Of a stretch of 64,000 bases of DNA, positions 32,300 through 45,500 are shown one piece after another. Both the position numbers and the translations under genes were made by a program. The stretch covers positions 744,001-808,000 of the forward strand of contig LR025083.1 in the NCBI GenBank assembly GCA_900380265.1. Direction: 5' to 3'. Every line of letters starts with the position of its first letter. Positions within the stretch are counted from its first letter, which is position 1. The DNA comes from Serratia symbiotica. GTDB lineage: Bacteria > Pseudomonadota > Gammaproteobacteria > Enterobacterales > Enterobacteriaceae. The notes beneath the pieces are model-generated. The model was given only the letters and a program-made list of their open reading frames with translations, was not told where the DNA came from and did not search any database.

Positions 32300-33300
32300 T
32301 GTGTTGGAAAAAGTGTAATGACTTAAGCGACGGCGTTTGTTCTCAAAGAAAAAAGTATTTACATTATCAGTACCAGTAAAATAATGAGACTAACTGTATC
32401 AGCCCATGAGTTTTCTATCTGGCTAGCGGGGATAGAATCAGCCTGTACACCTAAGGCTGGATGAAAGTAGATCCTCTAATTGCGCGTGTTTTTGTAGCTT
32501 CAAAGGGGTGCGCTTTCTTTGTCCCCGGAGTTTCATGTTGTGTTGTAAAGCGCATAACTACCACTAAGATCATTCAAGTCTTAGCAGCCAGACAGAAAGT
32601 TAATTAAATAAGATCAACATCCAATGAGGGCTCTAACCTATTGGGTGATGCCGTAAGGTATGATTTTTGCTTTTATGTAGATTCACTCCAACTTTATGTC
32701 TATGCATATGATTGAACTTATAAATATCCATACAGTCCGTCAGGTGAGAATTAAAGGGAGATTAACTCTGCGCCTGTAATGTAGAGGTGATAAGGTGGTG
32801 ATAGAGACTTAGTTGAGTATAGATAAAACAGATAGGTTTGATCCTAACGCCATATATATCTGCTATCAGCTAGATAGCTTTATGTTGATTAAAGGGATAA
32901 AAAGTGATGATCAAGCAGTAGGCAATGTTAAGGTACTGAATTTTATCCCCGATAAAACCGCATAAGGGCTTAGTAAAAGCGCATAATATATATAACACAA
33001 AGAGATTACTAGTCGTCTTATTTATAGCTGTTCTGGACCTGAGTAACAACTGGTGTTAGCAAATCGGGATTTGTCATACCACTAAAAAAGAACCTCCTCC
33101 ATCTAGCATGATATCACCACAAATTTCTCATAGTTGACTATAGTCAATTAGTCGATTCGTCCGAAGACCCGTATATATGGTTGAGCTCTCTGTACAGATA
33201 GCTCATGCTAAATTTGCGCTATTGAATAGGAATATAGCCGCTATCAGATTATTAGTGAGTTGATTTTTGATTAGTAGGAAAGCATTACCATGAATGCAAT
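32300..33300 (+). pseudogene. yfiF: Possible yfiF (SpoU-family rRNA/tRNA methyltransferase) fossil
   Basis: E. coli yfiF lies opposite trxC, next to ung. The plus strand at 32527-32598 reads GVSCCVVKRITTTKIIQVLA, resembling [20 protein letters not shown] with one insertion and one deletion. Orientation and order fit: opposite strand to the trxC fossil and next in line. No further pieces were read with confidence, so the limits are guesses. Confidence 0.45.
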
Positions 33301-35170
33301 CGAGGCTACGGATATAATCTTGTTTTAGTTAAAGTACGCTAGGTCCTTAGCGTAATTAAGAATAATTAGTATAGACACCATCCTGATAATTAACAAACCT
33401 CGGCCCATAGTCTGAATTATTAATATCAGCATTTCCCTTCTGCATACTATTAATATCATCACCATCAACAAAAGATGCATATAGCCATATTAATGAAGAA
33501 GATCTATCTTAATGCACGATTGCCGAGACACAAGCTGTGAGGATAGGTCGTATCGATGCACGAATACCTTATTGACCATAAGGTCTAGCCCATTTCCTGT
33601 GTCTCAGGGTAGTTGTTTAGCGGCCGATTTTGCGATAACTACTTAAATTATATAGAATTCACTCGTAGAATAAGCACAAGAAAATCAGCATCCTAATTCT
33701 ATTAGGAGTGGCAGAATATAGCCAGATAGAGAATACAAACTGCTTGTTGAAGAGGAGAAGCAATTACATTCCACTGATGTGTTCCGCCATCCAATCAGTG
33801 ATTAGGATAATGATAGCATTCTGTCAAGCAAGCGGGTTTATTGCTTAGGTAGTGTGAGCGATGGAAGAAATAAGATCGCCCGAGATGCTAGGAATCAGTA
33901 GAGCCGCAATTCTAGAGACTAGAACCTGAATAAAGGTCGAGATTGTGATTTCTGCGCTCATTCAAGCCAGTCTATATGCTTTTAACCAGTATTGGTGGCA
34001 GAATAATTCTACGCCCTATTTCCAGGTTCGAATAGATGAAAAAATCATTATTTAAGTAATCGAAGCAGTGCTAAGGACTTTGAGTTGCATTGGTGTATAT
34101 CTTGCTGCGCATCAGATAGTGCAGTACTTGCCTATCTAGATTATCGGTGTCGACTGTCACTTTCGCTAAAAGTGCGATATGGAGCAGATAATCGGCGATT
34201 CTCGTTATCTCTGGCTTGATATGTACCGGGCACTCGCTGCAGATTGTATCTAATGAGCAGGGCGCGCTCTATGTTGTCCAGATTTATGAGGTGGCGTTAG
34301 TACTCATATCGATACCAGTCAATTTCTATTTATAGAGCACATCGCGATATTACAAATCGTCGATTATCTTAACCGGCTAATTAATGCGCATATTAGCGAT
34401 CTACATTTCTTTAAACTAGCATTCACAAAAAGATGATCGGAGGTGCCATTGGCATAAGTGGATCACGCATGGCGATTTACGAAGCGATCTATATGCCACA
34501 CAATGAGACTTAATTCATGATTAGGCTAATCATGATAGTGCGTTATATTAAAAGAAAGGTATCACGCATTCGCTCTGCTGAATACAGGATAGGTAGTGTC
34601 TGATTAAATGGCTCTAATGACAATTATAGCTCACCAGCTATGGCTAGCGCTGATTTAGAACTCTACAATTTATAATGAGAGTTTGGCACTCTGCGCAGTC
34701 GATGGGATTAGCGCGACCGAATAGGGCACGAAGATTCATGGTTTTCTCTATTCTCTGTCTTGCTGAGATTGGACCTTAATTTGATATTACCTTGAAATTA
34801 CTTGGTATTGATGATTACGTAGTGTTTTTAAACCGATTTGGCTAGACCTGTTTTGATATGTTCCAGTGCTTGCTCGGAAAGAGCGCCCATACCATATAAA
34901 CTTGCCTTACCTGATCGCTATGATCAATATTGATACTGTGCAGGCTGCTGGGTATTTTGGACCCGATTTTTTAGCGATCTGCGTTAGAGGGAAGTGTGAT
35001 CGCTGCTGATAATGGCGAGAATCATAAAATAGTACAGATAATAATTTATACCAGAATAGTGAGAGCATCTATTAAAATAGATGGAAACAACACGTTGTTT
35101 CTATTGATTTCGTCTTCTTAATTCTTTAACTTCCAACGCTAACACTTATTTTATTCTTGAGACTGTCTAT

Positions 35171-35208
35171 AATAGTGTAATATAAAATTAATAGTGTAAT
35201 GTAAAATT
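35171..35208. repeat. Tandem duplication, two 19-nt units
   Basis: AATAGTGTAATATAAAATT (35171-35189) is followed directly by AATAGTGTAATGTAAAATT (35190-35208), with one mismatch in 19. This is a simple slippage-type duplication in AT-rich non-coding DNA. It has no coding context. Confidence 0.85.
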
Positions 35209-37311
35209 ACATCTGTATTGGTTGTCGTTATCCTTATTCAAGGTCGAGCACACAGAAATATAGGAATGGATACTTTGCTAAAAGCAGGTAACTGGAGAAT
35301 GTGTCTCGATGCTTTTTTATTTTCCATACAGTTAACGTTGCTTATGATTGTCTTATTGACGCTTAATTAACATGTCTCTCACTTGCAGGCATAAGAGTGG
35401 CCTTCTCAGAAAGAATTTATGTCAGAAGGTTAGGTGGTATTCTTTTATATCCGACGTGACTAGTGCTATAAAGAGCGTTCATAAGTTTTATTATCTAAAT
35501 ATATTATTGCAATTTTAGATAAACTCCCCGTGTGAGTGTCAATAACTGAGTGAGGAATATTGTAATATATAGAAGTCTTTTATTTTACTCGTAGTATACA
35601 AATATAGAATATGTTTAATATAGGAAATAAATTTCTATATTTAAATTCGGAACACTTTCTTTTAAGGTCATAAAACGGCGACTAATACTATCAATTGATT
35701 TGGTATGAACGTAAATACCTTGTCCGTACAGTAACTAGGTGCACATTAATCAGGGTGACTGGGCATATGTAGAGTGGTATTCTTGCGTTTAATATGTAAG
35801 GATAACGAACTAGCTATGACTTTATAGGTTATGAAGGATAAAAAGGATTGTGATCTAATTGAATATTAGCTTGACAGTCTTGAGTTATAAAGCAAACGCA
35901 AAATAAAAAGGTCAGGATAGCTCATAATAATATTGAAATTTCCTATGGTGGTGTTGGAAATAAAACTGCTAACACTGAGGGAGAGGCTACGTATAAATTA
36001 GGTTTTATTTTTTAATATGTGTCTGGTAGACAAAGCGTTTATTATTGATTTGTGTATCCGTTCTATTTTAATGTAAACTGGTATTGTTTTTCTCCTAGGC
36101 TGGGCACTCTCCGTTAGGGTTCCTAACCTTTCATTACTTAAGTGATATGAGAAAATAAATGTATAAATTAAAGTATAAATTTTTAATTTAATACATATAT
36201 TCATAAATTATTTCCATATTTAAGAATGGTTGATATTGTTGATATGGGTAATGCTTGTTCCTGTTGTATGGAAATAGCTATGAGTATAGTGAAGAATAAA
36301 CTCGGCTCTTCGCCTTAATTTGTTTGACTTGCTCTAGTATAAGAGCTGGTTTGTAACTCATTTGTAAAGATTTTTTATGCGCTTTGATGTAGATATTTAC
36401 GTAGTTTAGGATAACATATTCTGAACCTCGCCTTTGTACAGACAGAAATTTGGAACATACACGCCCACCTTGGCACTGTCAACATAATAAGGCCAATTAG
36501 CTTAGTGATTGCATATTGGTTTTTAAGCACCATTTAGATGGGCTTAACTGCGAACCCGTAGTTGGAACTGTGAAATCAGTTGGTGCCGATTTTCTTGGGC
36601 GGAGGAGAAAGAAAAGAATGGCTAGATAGATAGCGCATGCCTGTGGAAGAGGCTTGTTGCTTATCCAGCAATTCGCTTAACGCTACTAGGCTACTCACTT
36701 GACGTATGTGTAAGGGAAACTGCCTTAGTAACCATAGCGGTATAGCTGGTTTGATTGCTTTAAACGGCTTTATTTACTCGTAGATATCGACATATTGCTG
36801 GATTACTGGCACAACTCCCATCAGTAATTGAAGGCGGGTAAATCGCGTTTTTCCGAATAACTTAGTAGTTTGAGATTCATTGAGGTACTTGATATCAATA
36901 ATTTAGCAGGGTCGGTAGCTTTTGATCGAGATGTAGCCGCCTTCGCCGAAGACTTTGTCGTTACCAGTGATTGTGGTATATAGATTAGCGAGCAGCACTT
37001 AAGAATTAAAAGTGACACAGGCAGTGTTAGTAACAGTTACACACATCTAGTGTACGTTACAACCAACTTAACGTGCATATTATACGCCGTAGCTGGTTTT
37101 ATAGAGCCTACCCAGCTAAACATGCTAGAAGGTTTTTAGAGATTCTACTGTATTATGGGTAGAATCGGTATACTTGAATTGGACAATCAACTAGAAGACG
37201 CAGCTTTAATCTTAATAAACAAAATAATTTAGATCAGTAATTAATATTTCTTTTCTTGCATGTTCCGCTTTGGGTTTAAATTTTTAGTGAAGTAATTTAA
37301 AGTGGCCAATA

Positions 37312-37348
37312 CTGTTAGTGTCAAAACAATAGGGTTTGACACTAACAG
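37312..37348. repeat. Perfect 14-bp inverted repeat, 9-nt loop
   Basis: CTGTTAGTGTCAAA (37312-37325) pairs exactly with TTTGACACTAACAG (37335-37348) around ACAATAGGG. No T-tract follows. It lies in gene-free DNA far from any living gene. The arm length is beyond chance expectation for this window. Confidence 0.9.
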
Positions 37349-37553
37349 ACACTAGGGAATAAAGCTTTCGGAATACTAATGACCGAAACTTTACTGTGCC
37401 ATTCACCTGCCACTCCAAAACAAGGGAGGTGTCAAAAATGATCGTCGGGATCGCGATCCTGAACTATTTTAGATTTCCAGAGCAATATACAGCTATTCAA
37501 TAGCTGACGTAATCCCGTCTTGGTAAGATGGCTGAAGTCGACCATTTATGCTA

Positions 37554-37572
37554 GCACTGTCATTGACAGTGC
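37554..37572. repeat. Odd palindrome, 9-bp arms, 1-nt centre
   Basis: GCACTGTCA T TGACAGTGC is perfect, with a single-base centre, the same architecture as the longer repeats at 22920 and 60188. No gene is nearby. Confidence 0.7.
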
Positions 37573-40500
37573 AAAGATAATAGTGCAGATTATTCGGTAT
37601 GGCACCGATGCTTCATAGCATGCTGATCGGCAGTAAATAGAGCGAAGCAAAAGTTTGTTGGCATGCCGTCGCGGCCTTTCTGCCTGATGCCGAGCGTCCT
37701 TTCCGACTGCTAAATACCTAAGTGCGATGCCGATCGCGAGATAGTGGAACAGCAATGTGTTCAGGATTGCTGGTTCTATTCTGGGACTAGCTCACATATG
37801 CCACTGGTGTATGCCGATGGCGATAAGTAAAACTAGGTTAAGAGTAGCTATGCCGACACTAGCTACCTGTCATGCCATCAGGGAGAACAGCAATAGCGAT
37901 CAAGGTTGTCATGTTGAGTAGAAAGTATTGCTAGGCTGTGAGGATATAGGGTACTACACCCCTTTTGGTAAAGGCTAAACTGAAGCACTAGTAAGCCGAT
38001 GTTATAGGGCACTTAGAAAACAAGTTGTAGATAAGTGTTAGCTGATAAATAAATAGATTAAAGTGGTAAAGTTAACTCAAGAAACTGTTAACTTATCAAT
38101 AGTTGAGTGTAGAAAAGTAAGACCTAGGCGTAATAGCTAGTAGTAAAAGAAGTCAACCATAGATTTGCGTTTGTAATATATCATTCATTTGATTTGGATC
38201 TCCTAATCCAAAACCTCTAGTAGGTTAGCATTAGAAATTATCTAGAGATAATTTGTGTGCATGCCAGGCTATCGCCTGATACCCTCAGGGTAGTCTGAAA
38301 ACCAGAGAGGTTAGTTGACTTATCAGCATATTGGCTAACCACCGAGGTATAGGTCTCTAATGTAGAATGCGTTTAACTTAAGACTGATGGAGATCACCTT
38401 GTAGTTAATCTATCAACACCGAATTGATAGATCTTCTACTGCATTCAACAACATGATAGAATCATCGCTTTCATCTATCAAGATGAAAACAGCATAGAGT
38501 GGGCTACATTCGAGGAATGTGGAAATCAGTGTGTGTAGATAATGCTCAGTGGTGTCGTTGACGCAAAATACCTGGCGGATATCTTCGTCTGGAAGATGGT
38601 GCGGGCATAATTTTCTGTCTGATTATTTTAATATTTTATTCGCCCTCCGATCATGGATAACCTTCAACCATCTGAAGGTTTCAAGGACGATGATCTATTT
38701 CATTATCTCGAATAAGCCGAGGTAAATAAACGCGATAGTGCCTTGATGCTGAGTGTGTAATGTAATTAGCACATACTAAAATTTTCGGAGTAGATTGATA
38801 AGTTTATTATCAATTATTCCTGATGGATCATAAATATAACTAGAGTATTAGTTATATGGGTAGCAAATCTTACTCGGCAGTGAATAGAGCTGTAAAATTT
38901 ATTAGAATACGCATGGATATGATGTTATTACCTTATTTGATCTAGCAGATCTAACGTTTTATGCGCTTATTTTATAAGAAATTAGCTAATACTATACTAC
39001 AGCATAGTAGTACGAATAACTGTGATACTTGTGTTAAAAAAAATGGAAATACCAAAATAATTTCATTTGTATCCTTGTTCGTAGCCTGGTTATGGGTATT
39101 GCAAAACATTTTAAATGTGTATCAGGATTTCGCCACGAGTGCATTCTGTTAGATAATCAAAAGTGTAATAGAGTGGATATCAACAAACCGGACATTCTAT
39201 AATAAAAATATTTTTCCTTATGCACCTTCCAGAATGACATGTTTAGATCGAATCATCACTATGCTTTCTTCAAAAAATAATCCTTTTAATCTTCTTTCTA
39301 AGATTTTAAATTGCGGTTAGGGTATGACTATATATTTAATATAGGTTCTTGATTTCAATTTTGTTTCTAAAAAATGTCTTTTTAAAATTTAAATAAATCG
39401 ACACTAAATACTTATAAAGTAAGAGTACTCATACTCCATGGCAGAGTTTTTAAAAAACCTAAGATTTATGTGAAAGAGATATAACTTTCGTGCAATAAGT
39501 TATGAATTTGCTATTAGAGCTTCTTTAGCTGTGCTGTCATTTTTGACAAGAAATTTCTTTTAGTCAAAAAAGTATCTGACAAAGTGGTTTTTTTAACATT
39601 TTAACTTTCAGCAGTAAAATATTAGAGTGTGTTTTGAAAGTCATCATTTGTCATAGTTTATGCTAATACTGTTATTACCTGTTTCTTCTTGAAGAAAGCC
39701 GCCTTGCTGTAAATTCGGCATTGAAGATGTTATTTAATGGGGAGTGCACATCTATTATATATGGTGATGATAGCTCTGCTATGGAATACTTTATCATTAA
39801 TGCACCCATTAACTCTAAAAGACAGGAATCTAGGTGGCCTTTAGATCCAAGCCGTACAACTGGAATTATAAATTTATAGTTTGCCATCAGGATTTGTCTA
39901 TTTGCATTTCTCTCTGGGTAGCGCGAATGTATTTTTTCCGACGAAGATAATGGTTAATTGCTAATGGATAGGTTAAATAACTATCAATAGTGTTTTCCGG
40001 CAAGACCTACACGAAGATTACAATCTCTAAGTATTATTATACTTGGTATATACCAATTTACGGTCGTTATAATACATGCCGTGTATTTATTACTTACTAA
40101 AAGTACTTAGTCACGAAACAGGAGTGCTAAGTCATGTATGCGTTGTACAATGGTGCTAGAAAGGAATTCCGAATAAGATAATGAGGGATTAAAGATAAAA
40201 GTATTAGATACAATCGCTATTGTGAATATTGGCTTGCCTACAATTCCCACTGGTTCTGTCCTAGTTCTACTCCAGCCACTGCGGAGACTGTGGGTGCACA
40301 AAGTTATGTCAAGCAAGAATACCATAAATTTAACCACTTAAACATCTCAAGGGATATAGCACCAGCCGCTGAATGGAGTGCAACATGAGTAGTTGATTAG
40401 CCCTATCTAATTTAGTTAGACTTCAAAAGTCTAGCTTTTATGAATGTTTCATCTTAGGTTATGCCGTGATGGTCCACGTGTATATATTTAAAGCGATTTT

Positions 40501-42481
40501 TAATATTGTTATTTTTGTTGGTTGGCCGCTGCACGGGAACCGCTTTGAGCTGGTCAATTACAGTGAATATTATGCGATTTTGCTTTCATTCAGCTTCTGT
40601 GAATCCACAGGGTATCTATTTTTCTGCTATTTATCAGTATGCTCATCTCCAACTCACCCACTCAGGTAATTTGTTATGCTTTCAACTTAGCTTTCCGCAG
40701 GAATAAATCGCTGATTTAAAATTTGTTCTGGCACTTAGCTCAAGAACGATTACAAAAGGTACGTTGATCACCACTATTTGTGTGCTTTCATCAACAATTC
40801 GAGTGTATTTTGAAATCCAACTACATATAACTCCGATTACTATCGTATCAGATAATTACGGTATTCTTTCCCAGCGCTATAGGTCAGGAGGAAGGAAAGG
40901 TTTATGTGCCTAGATAAGGGTATAGAACTAATTCTAGTAGGCTAGTTTGAATTTAAGCTAGGCAGTGCCAGCTCCGTATAGGTTCTCTATGCGTTGTCTG
41001 TGCTGCTTATTGTGTTCTGCCCGTATCTAAGCTGCCTCCTGATACGCACGCCTAGAATAAGACTCGTCTTAGAGGGCATTGGTTCAGAGATAAACATGAT
41101 ATAGGATAAAATCCATCACGTTGCTGACTGATTGGCAATAGAATCTAAAAATATTAACTGAGGAAATGTTAATTCATGAGGCTGGTTTAACCAGTCGAAC
41201 CCACTAATCCGATGCTACTAGGTAACTGCGTAAGTGCATTGCTGTCATCGCAAAAATATCATGGCCTATATAAGTACATAGCTCGAATCTGAAGAAAGCT
41301 CACAAGTAGTAGTGAGAGTTCACCTTACTACAAGCCCAACACTACTCAGAGCTGAAACTTGCCTTATCCTGCTAATAGTTGATGTAGTTGTAATAAATAG
41401 CTCTGTTAATCAGTTACAGTGCAGGTCATTGTCGCTCAGGGATGCTCTGATCACCCTATCATGCATTGGTTATACCTCTGAAAGGACAAACAACAGATCT
41501 CGCTTTGCATTCGCGATTGTGCTATGCAGGTTTGGTTTAGCTGATATCCCACGTAAAGCAATACTAATGCAATAAGGTGATTTAACGGTGGCACAAGCAA
41601 ATCTATTGTGCGAACGAGACATTAAAAGATAGGCCTGCTAGGCCCTTTTAGGGTCGTCACTAGTGCTATTAATCCACCGCAGTTAGATAGAATGGCTAAC
41701 TTTTAGTCATCAGTTACTCCGTGATTAGCGCAGTTGCTAGCGTATGGTATCGATAAACAGTCCTAATGTAGTGAAGGATGCATATAACGATGTAATCAGA
41801 GATGCTTGTATTCAAACGAACAGTCAATTTATGACGCCAGCATGGTATTTCCGTGCTATCTCTATTCTGAGGTTTGGTTGGCGGTAAATCCTTACTATAT
41901 TCAGATGGAGTGCAACGTAAAATCCTCAATAATGACTCTAATTTCTTCAGCAATTTTGCAATACGGGTTTTACATTCCTCATTTTTAGTGGATCAATGTT
42001 GATGTTTATTGACCCCGTTGTGAGCTTGGACTAGCGAGTATCATGGTGAGAACCTGATCGCACTGTATTAAATATAAACCGTTTAGTTACTTTATCTTCT
42101 AAAAATAAATAATTTTATTATAGAATGAGATGTTATTTGGATAACATCCAAATTCTGATTCTGTGTTCGTTATTTAGATAAGCCAACCTCAGTATTTGAT
42201 TTAGATATTGTTTCTTGTCATCCTGCTGTGTCAAGCCGGATGGAGGGATTACCTAAGAGTTAAGTAGCCGGGGATTTGCGAATCACCTGCCTTAAAATTG
42301 TAGTGTAGTGCACGGTATTCCTCTATCCCATAAGATTTTCCACGGCATAGAGAGAATTAATTCTGCTAGCTTCTAAGTTTGTGTATTAAGTCCGGATTAA
42401 TCATATCCGCAGTACTTTGATAACTTTCTGCTCGCTATCTATTTTAGATGCTCAGGCTACCTCTAAATCTGGATATGAACG

Positions 42482-42509
42482 ATTTCATACTCTAACTGGA
42501 GTATGAAAT
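42482..42509. repeat. Perfect 11-bp inverted repeat, 6-nt loop
   Basis: ATTTCATACTC (42482-42492) pairs with GAGTATGAAAT (42499-42509). It lies in gene-free DNA with no flanking T-tract. Possibly a relic hairpin. Confidence 0.7.
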
Positions 42510-45500
42510 AAATTATCTTCTTTGCATCAAAATACCTGCAAGGCAAAGCAAATCAAATAGAAGAAGGACAAAGTTTTATCTCAATGCTTCATCTGGATCA
42601 TCAAGTATGCATCTGATGATGCATATCATGCTTAAAAGAGGTATAAGAGGGTATTCCCTTCTCATTGCAATGACCTATATAGGTGAAGAGCAATTAATAT
42701 CAGCCACGTGCATTAGTAACAATGTAGTTTGGTCAGGGGTTGAAGTTGAATTGACTCTTAGCTGATATGGGCGCGAGCAGGAATAGGAGTGTAACAATAA
42801 ATATGAGCGTACAGAACAAGGATTACTTCTTACATCCTGCTTATTTGCCCTGAACTTAATGGGAATATAGATCAGGAAAATTCTTCTGTACGTTGCATGG
42901 TATATAAAATATAAAAATCAAATACACTGGATACGGCATTTTATTTTCCTTGCATGAAGTTTTTGACGAGTTTATTGCTGGATCGGTCCGAATGCCTTGA
43001 ATGATGTAGAATGGCTTACACTAGGGATTAGATATTCTTTAGCATAAAGATGCATGCCGTATTCATGAGGGTAATGTCAATGAGCGATTGGTAATGATGA
43101 GATGACTAATTTTGAATTTATCTACACTAGAATTGCTTACAATTTTTGTCTAAAAGACACGTGGAGTGTTCACTACTAAGTGATGAGTATAGTCAATTAA
43201 TAATGTTCTACCTGTAAATTAAATTAACAAAGTATTCTCGATATTTCCCTGCAATGCGCAAGCTGCAGCTTGCTGCGCTATTTAGGTAGTTCAATATTTC
43301 TCAATATTTTGATATGGTAGTTACGTGCCACTAGGTGGCTTGGGATGACAATGCAAACCTTCGCCAAGTCAACGCCGTCACATAGATATTTAGATCAGAT
43401 GTATTCGAACGCATGTCAACACCGGTCAGTTGTACTGCATGCTTCACGTTCACGAGAGCCTTACTGAATTTTGGGTGACAGAGCAGCTTTGCTGTGAGTA
43501 TTTCTATAGCAGGTTGGTTAGGTTGCTTGCGTTGAAAGATATCAACAGCCTGCAGTATTGGTGTTATAACTGAGGCCCGGATGAAATATGTGCATAATAA
43601 GTTGACTCCAATTTTCTCGTATCTCTTGAGCTGTGTTTTGTGCGAGGTGATGATGTTGGGTTTTTAAAAAAATCGTACTTTCTTACCGCTCTCTTCTTTT
43701 ATGATTTGCAGTCAACGGCTGCCTGTATAAGTAAAGTCTCGTCTTTATCAACAGGGCTGGGTTTCCGATCAGTTTTGAGAATCTTAGTATTTGTTGTTTA
43801 TTACTAGTTTTTCGTCATCCTAGTATGGTTTCTGACCATTACGTAAGGTTTTGCCAAGGCGTGTTGGGATACTTTCGTTACAGAAAGTTTCGGTGAAAAC
43901 CAGATACTAGTCTCTGCCTGAGGAACTGTTTTTTTAAATGTCTTTCTAATCCTATTTGTCATAGCGCTCTCCGCGAGAGACGTCTGGAAAGACGTTGTTA
44001 GAGCCGGCAGGTGTTGTTGATGGCTTTCCTGGACATCAAGTAGACATCTTGCTAATTCCGAGATGAGATAGTTTTTTATATCTGTAGTGGCAGGTTGAGC
44101 GAAATAATTTACTTTGTGAGTTTAGTTAAGTAATAGAGATAAGATTCTTACCTTAAAGTGCTGCTATAGTTATTTGCTAGGGAGTTAATAGTCTACACAA
44201 GCACAACACAATACTATAACATGACTACATGTATCAACTGATGGCTTATTTTGGCTCTCTATACAGTTATCTATTGTTGGTAATTACGTACAGATGTTAC
44301 TCTAATCAAAAACCCGCTTAATTACTGACAGCAAGGCCCTTACAGAAATCATTGGCAGACTGAGATAGATGGTCTTTCTACTATTGCGATCATGATCGTA
44401 GCACATAGCGCTGAATATGTAGAAGTCGAGTATTAAGGCCATCTTGCGCGACAAAAGCATATGTCGTACGTGTACTGACTGCTTAATAAGGGATGTGTCA
44501 AGGAGGTCATAAAGTCAGTACAGAAATTGCTGATAAATATACAGAGTCCAGATTTCAGTGATATTCTAGAGAGAACTTTTACCTAAGAAGGTAACTCTAC
44601 ATTACCTAAGCAGTAGCTAGCCCACTTAACTTCCATACCACCACGTTATCACTAAGATGCTATTATACTTGCTTAAATATAGCATTATGCCAAGTGGTGA
44701 TACTATGTCTTGCCAAGACGAGGTTTCTAGCAGTGCCTACACCTCCTGATTACTGAGGTTTGCGAGGATTTCAAAGAGTCTGTCCCTCAGCGTATGTGTA
44801 TCCATTTCAAATAAGGTTGTGCGTGCCGAGCATACGCCAGGGCTTTATGAGACGAAATAGTCCCGTGCCCCGCCCGTTGTAAGATGTGGGCTATTCAATC
44901 ATGCAGGCGTATGTGGTACTTGTGAAGGCGGAGCTGCTATTAGTGCTGCTATCTGAGCATCAAAAATACAATCATCTAAAAAGATTAGAGTTTTATACGT
45001 TATAAAATTGTAGTTTCTGAGCAAAGCTTATTTTCATAGCGATAGCTTTCAAAGAATGGTTGTCATCGCCCGATGATTCATTAGTATAGCGATTCCAAGT
45101 AAAATACTATATGTGGAAATTAGTAGTCTAATCGACTAAACATTAAAATAGAGTCTAACTCGATCAGGGTTTAGTGTTGATCTCTGATCGTGATGTAGCA
45201 TCTTTACAAGGATTCCTGTGATTCAGTTTGTCTTCCAGAGTCTCTGCTTCTGATTTTGATGCTAACGGAGAAAACGATGTCTAAAAAAAGAAAGCAGGAG
45301 TTACATGGCAACTGATTTTAAGAACCTGCAGTTTACGCTCAACAGGCCCTGACTAACCGTTATCTTTAACTTGCGATGGGAAACAGGAATCGATGGTGTT
45401 GAGGTTCGCGCTTGTTTTAAAGTCGTGTTTCTTGTATATCTTACCATAGTGCAGTTTAGGTATGCTCGAGAAAGCGCAATTCTAAGAAACATTCATGATG

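Noticed and set aside
34130-34430. Region with several half-open frames (for example MEQIIGDSRYLWLDMYRALA) suggesting a dead gene
   Set aside because: It looks like eroded coding DNA but I could not name a family; reporting a function would be a guess.
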